From positions 124,001 to 188,000 of the forward strand of contig JACJWU010000005.1 in the NCBI GenBank assembly GCA_020636995.1: 64,000 bases of DNA, read 5' to 3'. The DNA comes from Actinomycetota bacterium. GTDB lineage: Bacteria; Actinomycetota; Actinomycetes; S36-B12; UBA10799. This document shows positions 1-7,625 of this stretch, piece by piece. The translations under genes were made by a program, and so were the position numbers. Positions within the stretch are counted from its first letter, which is position 1; each line of letters starts with the position of its first letter. Under the pieces are notes generated by a model. The model saw only the letters and a program-made list of their open reading frames with translations. It made no database searches and had not been told where the DNA came from.

Positions 1-521
1 TCGTAGCGAAGCCTGCGTCGCGCCGCCTTGTAACTGGTCACGACGACCATCACCAAGCACGCGGTGCCGGCGACGGCGAGCAGCATCCCCGGATAGGTCG
101 TGGTCAGGTCCCAGAAGGTTCCCGGAATGGCCGACAGCGCCCCACCCGCGTAGCCCCACGTGTTCAGCAGGATGTGCGCGAGCATCAAAGAGAAGGATGT
201 GAAGCCGATGATGCGGTGCTGCCGCAAGATCCGGTCCTGTCCGAAGGCCTGCTCGAGCAGCGGGATCCGTGCGATCAGAAGGACCTGCACCAGTAGCAGA
301 TCGGAGGCCACCAGACCGGTGATGCGCCCCAGCGAGTTCAAGCCCGTCTCCCAGGACGTCAGATCCTGGACACCGCCGTCCCTTATCCACAGATACGAGA
401 CGAACGCCAAACTCGCCCACAGGGCGGCGACCGCGGCGGTGCGCACCCGGGCATCGAACCGGGCGGTGTCCAGGGCCCCGCTGGCCGCCACCGGACCTGT
501 TCTCTCGGACAACGTGGTCAT
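1..521 (-). CDS. ferric reductase-like transmembrane protein, 3' end outside window
   Basis: The visible N-terminal ~173 residues hold several hydrophobic segments. They include a His102-Arg pair followed 14 residues later by His116 inside the next membrane helix, the spacing seen in ferric reductase-like transmembrane domains that bind haem. A flavin or NAD(P)H domain may follow beyond the left edge but cannot be seen. The ATG start overlaps the stop of the upstream small gene in an ATGA junction, so the two are probably co-translated. An electron-transfer role in the membrane is inferred from the family. The fragment ends at the window border, not at a stop. Confidence 0.7.
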   Translation of the reverse strand, partial: MTTLSERTGPVAASGALDTARFDARVRTAAVAALWASLAFVSYLWIRDGGVQDLTSWETGLNSLGRITGLVASDLLLVQVLLIARIPLLEQAFGQDRILRQHRIIGFTSFSLMLAHILLNTWGYAGGALSAIPGTFWDLTTTYPGMLLAVAGTACLVMVVVTSYKAARRRLRY

Positions 522-904
522 CGGTCGTCGCCCTCATGCTCCCCGTACCCGTGGTGACCTCGCCCGGGAACGCCGAACTGCTCATTCTCGCCAGGAACCT
601 GGCCCTGCCCCTGGCCGCGCCCGAGTTGACCCGGGGCCTGCCCCTGCTCGGTGACCACACCCGACACCGGCTGCGGCTCGCGGTCGGCGGCCACGGCGAA
701 GCCCACGACCGCACCACCGATCCCGCCGATCACCACGGCGATGAGCACCGCGGCTGTGGTGGACAGCCCACGGCGGGGGGACGTGGGCGGTGGCACTTTC
801 GACTGCGCCTCGGCCGGCGGGCCGAGCACGTCCGTGGTCTGCTCCGCGGGGTCCGGCTCCCAGCGGGATCCGCTGTGTCGAGGGTCATCTGATGAAGTCT
901 GCAT
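518..904 (-). CDS. small single-pass membrane protein with Gly/Gln-rich tail
   Basis: I do not recognise a family. The 128-residue product has a charged, Pro-rich N-terminus, one hydrophobic segment at about residues 47-73, and an outward-facing tail rich in Gly, Gln, Pro and charged residues. It sits directly upstream of, and overlaps by 4 nt, the ferric-reductase-like gene, so it may be a partner or anchor subunit; that is inference. I chose the ATG at 904 because a -10-like hexamer (GACCAT) lies 6 nt before it. A TTG 33 nt further upstream (937) would add 11 residues. Confidence 0.55.
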   Translation of the reverse strand: MQTSSDDPRHSGSRWEPDPAEQTTDVLGPPAEAQSKVPPPTSPRRGLSTTAAVLIAVVIGGIGGAVVGFAVAADREPQPVSGVVTEQGQAPGQLGRGQGQGQVPGENEQFGVPGRGHHGYGEHEGDDR

Positions 905-1018
905 GCCTGCATGGTCGGCAGTCGATCTGCGTTTCAACTATGAAGAAGGTGTGAGCAGGGTAAGAATCCGCGCCGAAACCCCTCGCCAACAGACCGCGCC
1001 AGAGGCGAGACTGAGGAC

Positions 1019-1639
1019 ATGAAGACGGTGGTCGCGCTCTTCGCAGGCTTCTGGGCCATGATCTTCGTGACCGGTCTGGCCAACCCCGGCTACCAGCACT
1101 ACCGGTATCACGTCAGCCTCTTGGCGTCCGACGGCAGCCGACTGATCTGGTTGACCACGGTGGCCATCCTCGCGACGGCGCTGGCGCAATGGGTGGCTGC
1201 TGGAGTCTTCTGGCGTGTCAACAGACTGGTCGCAGTACTGCTGGGCATGGCTGGGCTCGCCCTCATCGCGGTCGCCCTGTTCCGGGTTCCCTGCCCACCA
1301 CGGGCGCGGTTCTGCACCTACACGGTCGATGACACACCTGCCGAAGCCATCCACAACAACGCCGTGGTCGTCTACGCAGTGGTCACGATGCTCGCCATGA
1401 TCGTCCTGGGAATCGTGTCGATCACCCGCGGCCACCACAACCTCGTGGGGATCCCAGGGCTGGTGGCCGCGGTCCTGTTCGCGCTGGGGTTCGGCGGGAT
1501 GCTCGTGTGGCCTGCGGGGCTCGCGCAACGCACGTGGATCATCATCGGACAACTCTGGCTGGTCGCGGCGGTCTACGAGGCCCAGCGCCGCCGGGCCCTG
1601 CGCGCCGAGGACGTCCGGGAACGGGTCTTGGCGCACTAG
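1019..1639 (+). CDS. DUF998-family membrane protein
   Basis: The 206-residue product has about six hydrophobic helices, with an early Asn-Pro-Gly motif and a His-Asn pair in an extracytoplasmic loop, resembling DUF998 integral membrane proteins of unknown function. A purine-rich stretch (GACTGAGGA) precedes the ATG at a suitable distance. It is followed 19 bp later by the dehydrogenase gene on the same strand, but nothing ties the two functionally. The family assignment is from overall pattern and is moderately certain. Confidence 0.6.
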   Translation: MKTVVALFAGFWAMIFVTGLANPGYQHYRYHVSLLASDGSRLIWLTTVAILATALAQWVAAGVFWRVNRLVAVLLGMAGLALIAVALFRVPCPPRARFCTYTVDDTPAEAIHNNAVVVYAVVTMLAMIVLGIVSITRGHHNLVGIPGLVAAVLFALGFGGMLVWPAGLAQRTWIIIGQLWLVAAVYEAQRRRALRAEDVRERVLAH

Positions 1640-1658
1640 CGCGTGGTACGACTGGGGC

Positions 1659-2561
1659 ATGCCCGAGGTCGTCCTGATGCCCGCGTGGCTGGAGCCGCCC
1701 GTTATCGACGGGATCGCCTACCACTGGTGGGATCACGGTGCACCAGAACCCTCCGCCGACGTGCTCGCCGAGGTGACCGTCTTCGTCCCCGCCTACATGC
1801 CGGTGGCCGAGGACCTCCGGTTCGTCGCTCGCATGCCCCGGCTTGCGGTGGTGCAGGCACTGATGGCAGGCGTGGACGGCATCCGGCCCCATGTTCCGCC
1901 GCGCGTCCCGGTCCTACGCGCAGTCGGCGTCCACGACGCGAGTACGGCGGAACTGGCGGTCGGCTTGGCCATCGCTTCGCAGCGGGGCCTGGATGTCGCG
2001 GCCAGAGACATGCCCGACGGACGATGGCGGCACCGACGCCGGCCCGCGCTCGCCGATTCCCGAGTGGCGATCGTGGGCTGGGGCGGGGTCGGCAGGGCCA
2101 TTGCTGCCCGGCTGGCGCCGTTCGATGTGGAAGTGACCGCCTTCTCACGGACCGGTCGCGGCTGCCGGCCGGTGGCGGAACTGGACGCCCTCCTGCCGCA
2201 ATTCGACATCGTCATCCTGGCGCTCCCGTTGACCCCGGACGGGCCGTTCATGGGGGCAGAGCGCTTGGCACGTCTGCGTGATGGCGCCCTGCTGATCAAC
2301 GTGGGGCGCGGGGGTCTGGTCGATCATCGCGCGCTGCTGACACACCTGGATTCCGGGCGCATCCGGGCGGCACTCGATGTGACCGATCCCGAGCCTCTGC
2401 CGTCCACAGACCCGTTGTGGCGCGCACCGGGTTTGCTGATCACACCTCACGTGGGCGGCGACAGTGAGGCGTTCGTGCCACGGGCGCGGGCCATGATCGC
2501 CCGATTGATGACAGAGCTTGCCGCGAACGGGGCATCCTGGGCCGCGGGGCGGGCAACCTGA
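1659..2561 (+). CDS. D-2-hydroxyacid dehydrogenase, NAD(P)-binding
   Basis: The 300-residue protein fits the D-isomer 2-hydroxyacid dehydrogenase family, which interconverts 2-oxoacids and D-2-hydroxyacids. The Rossmann glycine motif GWGGVG lies at residues 140-145. Catalytic residues are placed as expected: Arg217 in NVGRG, Glu245 in DPEP, and His264 in ITPHVGG. Length is slightly short for the family (usually 310-340). Substrate cannot be read from sequence; phosphoglycerate dehydrogenase is unlikely because there is no C-terminal ACT domain. The convergent cupin gene ends one base after its stop. Confidence 0.85.
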   Translation: MPEVVLMPAWLEPPVIDGIAYHWWDHGAPEPSADVLAEVTVFVPAYMPVAEDLRFVARMPRLAVVQALMAGVDGIRPHVPPRVPVLRAVGVHDASTAELAVGLAIASQRGLDVAARDMPDGRWRHRRRPALADSRVAIVGWGGVGRAIAARLAPFDVEVTAFSRTGRGCRPVAELDALLPQFDIVILALPLTPDGPFMGAERLARLRDGALLINVGRGGLVDHRALLTHLDSGRIRAALDVTDPEPLPSTDPLWRAPGLLITPHVGGDSEAFVPRARAMIARLMTELAANGASWAAGRAT

Positions 2562-2888
2562 TCAGGGCATCACCCAGAACTTGCGCAGTGTCTGGCTGAC
2601 GTGCCACACGGTGCGCGCGCCGGCGGCGAGTTCGACCACGTCTCCCGGGCCCACTTCCAGCGGGTCCTGGCCTTCGATCTCGATGCGCGCGCGCCCGGAC
2701 AGCACCACGAAGATCTCGGCCGATTCCACATCGGTGGAGACGCCGACGGTGTGCTCCCACAGGCCACACGAGAGGTCCGCGACCGGCGCCTCCCACACCG
2801 CCGTTGTCGGGCTTCCCTCACGCACCTGCCCATCGGGCAGGGATTCGTGCTCGAGGGTTCCGGATGACCAGAGGATTCGGGAGGACAT
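2562..2888 (-). CDS. cupin-domain protein
   Basis: A 108-residue single-domain cupin. The central stretch has the two conserved beta-barrel elements: a Glu-rich strand (SAEIFVVLSGRARIEIEG) and PGDVVELAAG, ending with a Trp/Phe-rich strand (RKFWVM) typical of the EutQ-like cupin_3 group. Metal-binding histidines of classical cupins are not obvious, so it may bind a small ligand rather than catalyse. The ATG at 2888 was chosen because the reading frame further upstream runs through a repeat element and has no domain similarity. It lies tail to tail with the dehydrogenase gene. Confidence 0.75.
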   Translation of the reverse strand: MSSRILWSSGTLEHESLPDGQVREGSPTTAVWEAPVADLSCGLWEHTVGVSTDVESAEIFVVLSGRARIEIEGQDPLEVGPGDVVELAAGARTVWHVSQTLRKFWVMP

Positions 2889-2942
2889 GCCGTGAGCGTA
2901 TCGAGCCTGCGCAGACGGGTCGCTCCACATGGGACGGCGGGT

Positions 2943-3022
2943 GATCCGTGAGCACTTCGCAGATCCGGGAGCACTCTGGCGGGCACTGAACGGCTCACGG
3001 ATCACCGAAGCGCTCACGGATG
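2943..3022. repeat. palindromic intergenic repeat, family A, copy 1
   Basis: About 80 bp bounded by ATCCGTGAGC and GCTCACGGAT in inverted orientation, with a further internal GGCTCACGGAT. A second copy, roughly three-quarters identical over its length, lies at 4829-4906. The element sits between the cupin start and the promoter of the baeRF gene. It could fold as a hairpin; function is unknown. Confidence 0.75.
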
Positions 3023-3067
3023 TGAACCCGGCTCCACAATTGCAGTAGTTAATTACCGGAATTCCAC

Positions 3068-3096
3068 TTGACATGTGGCGTGCGGTCAGCAACGAT
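3068..3096 (+). promoter_or_regulatory. probable sigma-70-type promoter of the baeRF gene
   Basis: A perfect -35 TTGACA (3068-3073), a 17-bp spacer, then AACGAT (3091-3096) as the -10. This is the best canonical promoter I saw in the window. It would give a 5' leader of about 115 nt ahead of the GTG at 3220. The leader is GC-rich and contains no riboswitch class I recognise. Confidence 0.6.
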
Positions 3097-3219
3097 AGGG
3101 GCACATGAGGGGAGTACCCCACAACCCTCCGATCGTCAGTACGGCAGCCGAGCGGCCGCCCGGTCGGAGGGGGTCCCAACGGGCCGGGAGAGACCTCTGG
3201 ATACCACCAGGAGTCACGT

Positions 3220-4308
3220 GTGAGTTCCCTCTTAGCCGCCCCCCGGCCCATGCTGTCGCGCCCCGACCAGGACGATCTCGCCGCCCTGATGGCGGTGCGC
3301 GGTCTGTGCATCTCGGTCCTCGTCAACACCACCCCGGGTCAGCGCCTGGGTGAACCCGATCGTCAGCGGATCCAGGCCCACACCCGCGATGTCATCCGCC
3401 GCCTCGAACTGGAGCCGGATCAGGGGCAGGCCGCCGTCCTCGCCTCCCGACTGAGGACCGCTGTGGACCGGGCGTTCCGGATGCCGGCCGACGCCGCCAT
3501 CGCAATCTTCGTGGCCGACGCAACGATCCGGGTCTTCCACCTGCCAGTACGTGTCGAGGATCGCGTCGTGATCGATCCCACCTTCGCCACGCGCGATCTC
3601 GTGCGCGCGGTGCAGTCCAACCCCAAGTTCCTGCTCCTGCACATGGACCATCGATCCGCGAACCTGTTCAGCTACAACCAGAAGTACCTCGAGCCGCAAC
3701 TGTCACCGGACTTCCCCGCATTGCGAGAGGGCCGCGTCCGTGCGGGCCGCGATCTTGAACGGCAGCGCATGTTCCTGCGCGCGGTCGACGCCGGGCTCGG
3801 CCGACACCTCGCCGAACAGAACCTGCCCGTCGTCCTGGTGGGCGGGGAGCGTGTGCTCGGGGAGTTCCTCCGCCTGACCAGGCACGGCAGCAGGATCGCC
3901 GGCATGGCCCGAGGTATCCACTCCCGGCCGGCGCTGACCGAACTCGAGGACATCGGTCGCAGCGTCATGGCCGACCACGTCGCCGATCTGCGTGCCGCGG
4001 CTCATGACACTCTGCAGGCCCGCCTGCGCGCACGGCGGGCGGTCACCGGGCTGCTGGGGTGCTGGCATGCGGCGGCCACGGGTGATCCGGAACTGCTGGT
4101 GGTGGAGCAACACTTCGCCATGCCCGTGCGGATGGTGGCAGACGGCAGGTACGTGGAGCCGAGCGACGACGCGGAGCACCCCGAGGTCATCGACGACGCG
4201 GTCGACGAGTTGATCGAGAAGGTCCTGCAGAAGGGCGGCTACGTGTCGGTCGTCCCCGACGGCACGCTGGCCGAGCACGGTCGCGTCGCCCTGACCATCA
4301 CCCTCTGA
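3220..4308 (+). CDS. baeRF family (bacterial archaeo-eukaryotic release factor-like) protein
   Basis: The 362-residue product resembles the bacterial archaeo-eukaryotic release factor (baeRF) families, probably family 7. These proteins share the fold of aRF1/eRF1-type factors and are thought to act at ribosomes, but their biochemical role is mostly unproven. Seen here: a mixed alpha/beta N-terminal half, a central VVLVGGERVLGEF strand-turn, and a C-terminal E(K)VLQKGGYVSVVPDG stretch characteristic of Rossmann-like L7Ae/eRF1 domain ends. No GGQ motif is visible, so peptide release by the classical mechanism is not supported. Start is GTG with AGGAG about 8 nt upstream. It is a monocistron with its own promoter. 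Confidence 0.7.
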   Translation: MSSLLAAPRPMLSRPDQDDLAALMAVRGLCISVLVNTTPGQRLGEPDRQRIQAHTRDVIRRLELEPDQGQAAVLASRLRTAVDRAFRMPADAAIAIFVADATIRVFHLPVRVEDRVVIDPTFATRDLVRAVQSNPKFLLLHMDHRSANLFSYNQKYLEPQLSPDFPALREGRVRAGRDLERQRMFLRAVDAGLGRHLAEQNLPVVLVGGERVLGEFLRLTRHGSRIAGMARGIHSRPALTELEDIGRSVMADHVADLRAAAHDTLQARLRARRAVTGLLGCWHAAATGDPELLVVEQHFAMPVRMVADGRYVEPSDDAEHPEVIDDAVDELIEKVLQKGGYVSVVPDGTLAEHGRVALTITL

Positions 4309-4315
4309 CCGCCAG

Positions 4316-4371
4316 CCCGCAGACCTCGCGCGCGCCAGGACGGGCCACCGATGCGTGCCGGGGTCTGCGGG
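4316..4371 (+). terminator. stem-loop after the baeRF gene, possible terminator
   Basis: A perfect 10-bp inverted repeat, CCCGCAGACC (4316-4325) and GGTCTGCGGG (4362-4371), begins 8 bp after the baeRF stop. The loop is long (36 nt) and no T-run follows, so intrinsic termination is uncertain. Confidence 0.4.
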
Positions 4372-4399
4372 TTCGGTGCCACCTGCGCACAATGAAGCC

Positions 4400-4801
4400 A
4401 TGAATCTGCTGCCGGAGCCACCCGCGACCCTGCTGCCCGATGACCCCGCCGCTGCCGCGGTGGCCGCTGGGACCGACCCGCGGGTCGTCGCCGCGCGCTA
4501 CCCGGCATCAAGCCTGGCCTGGGCCACAGTTGCCCGGCAGGCCCGTGAGCACGGCCAGACCCTTGAGTCCTACGCGTTCGCCCGCGTGGGATACCACCGG
4601 GGACTCGACGCCTTGCGCCGCAACGGGTGGAAGGGCCACGGCCCGATTCCCTGGGAACACGAGCCCAACCGCGGCTTCCTCGAGTGCCTCTACGAACTGT
4701 CGTTGGCCGCACAGGCGATCGGGGAGGTCGACGAGGCCGAACGCACGCGGGAGTTCCTGCGGGACAGTTCGCGGGAGGCCGCCGACGTACTCGGGGTCTG
4801 A
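4400..4801 (+). CDS. DUF3151-family protein
   Basis: The 133-residue protein matches the actinobacterial DUF3151 family: an N-terminal LLPEPPATLLP segment, a SSLAWATVARQA helix, YAFARVGYHRGLDALRRNGW, and a central IPWEHEPNRGFL motif. Function is unknown; in many relatives the gene sits near central-carbon genes, which is not the case here. There is no Shine-Dalgarno. A -10-like CACAAT lies exactly 6 nt before the ATG, so the mRNA may be leaderless. The alternative start 45 nt upstream falls inside the preceding hairpin and is unlikely. Confidence 0.8.
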   Translation: MNLLPEPPATLLPDDPAAAAVAAGTDPRVVAARYPASSLAWATVARQAREHGQTLESYAFARVGYHRGLDALRRNGWKGHGPIPWEHEPNRGFLECLYELSLAAQAIGEVDEAERTREFLRDSSREAADVLGV

Positions 4802-4828
4802 GTCCGCAATCACCCGGGGGGCGAGCGG

Positions 4829-4906
4829 AATCCGTGAGCACTTCGGAGATCCGATAGCGTCCCGGAGCCACCGGACGGCTCACCAATCACCGAGATGCTC
4901 ACGGAT
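4829..4906. repeat. palindromic intergenic repeat, family A, copy 2
   Basis: About 78 bp bounded by a perfect 11-bp inverted pair, ATCCGTGAGCA and TGCTCACGGAT. It aligns along its whole length with 2943-3022. It fills the gap between the convergent DUF3151 and DoxX-like genes and slightly overlaps the 3' end of the latter. Confidence 0.75.
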
Positions 4907-5264
4907 GGCTGGTGGGCGAGGTCCACGCGGCCTTCATCATCGGCACCTGCAACGGCATCCGGGCCCAGACCGCGGCCTTCTGCCACGCCGGCCGCCGACT
5001 GCGCAGCACATCGAGAGCCATCTGCAGATTGCCCACCCAGATGCCTGCCAGCGTGGCGGTCGTCAGCGCAGGTGCCCACCGTTGCCGCGTCGCGAGCCCT
5101 GCCGCGCACACCAGCTCCAGCACGCCGCTGCCCACCACCCACGGCCGTGGCTGACCCAGCCTCTCCGGGATCAACGGCTCGAAGACCTGGGGCCGCACAA
5201 GGTGGACCACACCGCTGAGCGTGAACGCACCGATCACGACCTTCGTACCAACGGGAGTGCTCAT
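4899..5264 (-). CDS. DoxX-like small membrane protein
   Basis: The 121-residue product has four predicted hydrophobic segments. An early SGVVHLVRPQVFEPLIPERL motif and GVLELVCAAGL place it with DoxX/DoxX-like membrane proteins. These are often linked to redox or exopolymer processes, but the role is not established. It starts 2 bp after the stop of the DUF445 gene and is almost certainly in its operon. The last 3 codons lie within the family A repeat, so the repeat may have contributed the stop. Confidence 0.65.
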   Translation of the reverse strand: MSTPVGTKVVIGAFTLSGVVHLVRPQVFEPLIPERLGQPRPWVVGSGVLELVCAAGLATRQRWAPALTTATLAGIWVGNLQMALDVLRSRRPAWQKAAVWARMPLQVPMMKAAWTSPTSHP

Positions 5265-5266
5265 GG

Positions 5267-6532
5267 TCACACCAGTATCACGTGACTGAGCGTGTAGATC
5301 GCCAGACCGGCGAGAGCACCGACCAGCGTGCCGTTGAGCCGGATGAACTGCAGGTCCCGGCCGACCTGGATCTCGATCTTGCGGGAGGTCTCCTCGGCAT
5401 CCCACCGGTCGACGGTCTCAGTGATGAGCGCGGTGATCTCATCGCGGTTGTTCGTGACGACGTGGATAGCGGCGTCCTCGACCCAGGTGTTCACCCGGGC
5501 CCGGGTCTCCTCGTTGTCCACCAAGCTGTTCCCGATAGACACCAGCGAATCGACGATGCGCACCCGCAGGTCGGAGGTCGGATCATCGACTGCGCGCAGC
5601 AGCATCTCCTTGGCCACCGTGCCGGTCGTGTTCAAGGTCCGCGTCACCTCGGGATGATCGAGAACCCGCAACTTCGCCTGCTCGGCACGGAACTGCATGT
5701 CCGCGTCGAACCGCAGATCGTTGGACAGTTTGATCAGCGCCTCGTCGATGGACTTGCGCAGCGGGTGGTGGGGGTTGTCACGGACATCCTGGGCGAACCG
5801 CACGGCCTCCCGGTACACCTTGTTGGCAACCATGTCGTCGGCCCACTTCGGCGACCAACCGGGGGCTTGTTGCTCCACAACACCGACCACCCGGCCGCGA
5901 TTGTCGATCAGCCAGTCGTGCAACGACCCCGCGATCAGGTCGATCAGCGGGACATGTGCCTTGTCGGCGACGACCTCGCCGAGCAGGTTGCCGGCGGGTT
6001 CTGCGATCGGGAACTCCTCGGCCCGCCGGCGCAGGAAATCCCCCACTGCGGTGCGCACCTGCTCGTCGTCGAGTAGGCCGATGCCCGCCCGGATACCGAT
6101 CGCGATCTCCGCAGAGACCCTGCGGGCGTTGTCGTAGTCACTGATCCAACGGCCCACCCGCAGCCCCACGTCGAGCGCGCGGATGCGTTGCCGCACGACG
6201 TCCTCGGCAAGGAAGTTGGTGCCGACGAAGTCGCCGAGGTTGCGACCGATGGCGTTCTTGCGGGTGGGGATGATCGCGGTGTGCGGGATCGGCAGGCCCA
6301 GCGGACGACGGAACAGCGCGGTGACGGCGAACCAGTCCGCCAGCGCACCCACCATGCCGGCCTCGGCGGCAGCGCGTACATAACCGGCCCACCCCACGCC
6401 GTCGCGCTCGAGCACGAACGCCACCGCGTAGATGACGGCCGCCGCGATCAGCGCTCCAACGGCCACCAACTTCATGCGCCGCAGACCGCGCAACTTCTCC
6501 TCGTCGGCGGCTGAGACCGCCAATGCACTCAT
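5267..6532 (-). CDS. DUF445-family membrane protein
   Basis: A 421-residue DUF445 protein. Features seen: an N-terminal membrane helix (about residues 22-42), the conserved GMVGALADWFAVTALFRRPLG loop, IPHTAIIPTRKNAIGRNLGDFV, a long helical middle, and a closing C-terminal membrane helix (LVGALAGLAIYTLSHVILV). The family is widespread but functionally uncharacterised. I chose the ATG at 6532 because GGCAGGA precedes it at proper spacing; a GTG 18 nt upstream is possible. It is followed 2 bp later by the DoxX-like gene. Confidence 0.85.
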   Translation of the reverse strand: MSALAVSAADEEKLRGLRRMKLVAVGALIAAAVIYAVAFVLERDGVGWAGYVRAAAEAGMVGALADWFAVTALFRRPLGLPIPHTAIIPTRKNAIGRNLGDFVGTNFLAEDVVRQRIRALDVGLRVGRWISDYDNARRVSAEIAIGIRAGIGLLDDEQVRTAVGDFLRRRAEEFPIAEPAGNLLGEVVADKAHVPLIDLIAGSLHDWLIDNRGRVVGVVEQQAPGWSPKWADDMVANKVYREAVRFAQDVRDNPHHPLRKSIDEALIKLSNDLRFDADMQFRAEQAKLRVLDHPEVTRTLNTTGTVAKEMLLRAVDDPTSDLRVRIVDSLVSIGNSLVDNEETRARVNTWVEDAAIHVVTNNRDEITALITETVDRWDAEETSRKIEIQVGRDLQFIRLNGTLVGALAGLAIYTLSHVILV

Positions 6533-6563
6533 AGGGCGATCCTGCCCCACGAGTCGCGCGCCG

Positions 6564-7310
6564 TCAGCGGTCGTCCGCCACCAGGTGCCAGATCACTGCG
6601 ATGACCGTGCTCGCCAGGGCAAGGGCCACCACGGGGGCCACGGAGATCACGAAGACCGGCGAGTGTCCGGTCCGGGCGACCAGCGCACCGGCCGCCAGCA
6701 CCGCCAGCGCAGCAGACCCCACCACCGTCGCCCGGGCCGCGATCTTGCCCAGCCGTGACGGCTGCCGGGTCAGCGGATACACCGGCGCATCCAGATACCA
6801 CCGCACGGCCCAGGCCGCGAGCACCACCAGACCGACCACGGACAGCGCGACCTGCAAGAAGAAGTAGAACGGCATCCCCAGCACCGTCAGATGGAACACG
6901 GCGAAGCGATCAGTCACGACGGTGCCGGCGTGGGTGAACCAGTCCAGAACCTGGTGCGTCACACCGCCGAGGAACAGCGAGAGGACAACGCCCGCCACCT
7001 GGTCGGGAGTGGCCAGGCGGCGACGCAGCCCCGGCTGTTGGTTGGCTGCGAGTCGGGCGCGGATCCCGGACGGGGCGAACCAGTCCGCAGGTCGGGCGAA
7101 GAAGCCGTGCCACAGCACGAACAGCACGAGACCCACGAGCACATTGACCACGAAGGTCGCGAACAGCGTGTGCGTCGCACCCACCGAATAGGGCAGGAAC
7201 GGCGCGAACAGCGGCAGGTCCGGGGTCATGGTGCCGATCACCAGGGCCGACGCGGACAGCCGACTGCCGAAGGGCAGGACGGCAGCGGCGTGGCTGACAG
7301 TGAACGGCAT
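6564..7310 (-). CDS. DUF4184-family membrane protein
   Basis: The 248-residue protein begins MPFTVSHAAAVLP, continues with a GTMTPDLPLF loop and GGVTHQVLDWFTHAG, and has about six membrane helices. These are signatures of DUF4184, a group resembling membrane-bound metal-dependent hydrolases with conserved His and Asp in membrane loops (His7, Asp at ~31, His at ~119). No activity is known. It lies 31 bp upstream of the DUF445 gene on the same strand and may begin that operon. Confidence 0.75.
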   Translation of the reverse strand: MPFTVSHAAAVLPFGSRLSASALVIGTMTPDLPLFAPFLPYSVGATHTLFATFVVNVLVGLVLFVLWHGFFARPADWFAPSGIRARLAANQQPGLRRRLATPDQVAGVVLSLFLGGVTHQVLDWFTHAGTVVTDRFAVFHLTVLGMPFYFFLQVALSVVGLVVLAAWAVRWYLDAPVYPLTRQPSRLGKIAARATVVGSAALAVLAAGALVARTGHSPVFVISVAPVVALALASTVIAVIWHLVADDR

Positions 7311-7419
7311 GGTTCCAGTGTCACCCGGACCGCCAATCGATGACCACACGGATGTGCGCAACGTCACGCCGAACGGCGGCCGGATGCGCCCGATCCGGGC
7401 TCGGTATCGTGGATCCATC

Positions 7420-7491
7420 GCCCCGTTAGCTCAGTGGTAGAGCACTCGCCTTGTAAGCGAGCGGTCGTCCGTTCAATCCGGACACGGGGCT
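7420..7491 (+). tRNA. tRNA-Thr (anticodon TGT)
   Basis: A 72-nt cloverleaf. The acceptor stem is GCCCCGT pairing with ACGGGGC, the D arm GCTC/GAGC, the anticodon stem CTCGC/GCGAG around loop CTTGTAA (anticodon TGT), and the T arm GTCCG-TTCAATC-CGGAC. The discriminator base is T and no CCA is encoded. It reads ACA codons and, with wobble, others in the ACN box. No second tRNA follows. Confidence 0.97.
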
Positions 7492-7613
7492 CAAAGCCTG
7501 AAGCCTCGGCATCCACCAATGGGATGGCCGGCCTCCCCCGTGAGACCCAGGGTCCAGGGCCACCACTTCGAGTGAATCGACGCGATCGCCTCAGAACCGC
7601 CCGATCGGTGCCC

Positions 7614-7619
7614 GATACT
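7614..7619 (+). promoter_or_regulatory. -10-like hexamer, leaderless start of beta-helix gene
   Basis: GATACT ends 6 nt before the ATG at 7626, and there is no Shine-Dalgarno. This spacing would make the start codon the first transcribed triplet. No convincing -35 is seen. Confidence 0.35.
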
Positions 7620-7625
7620 GAGAAC

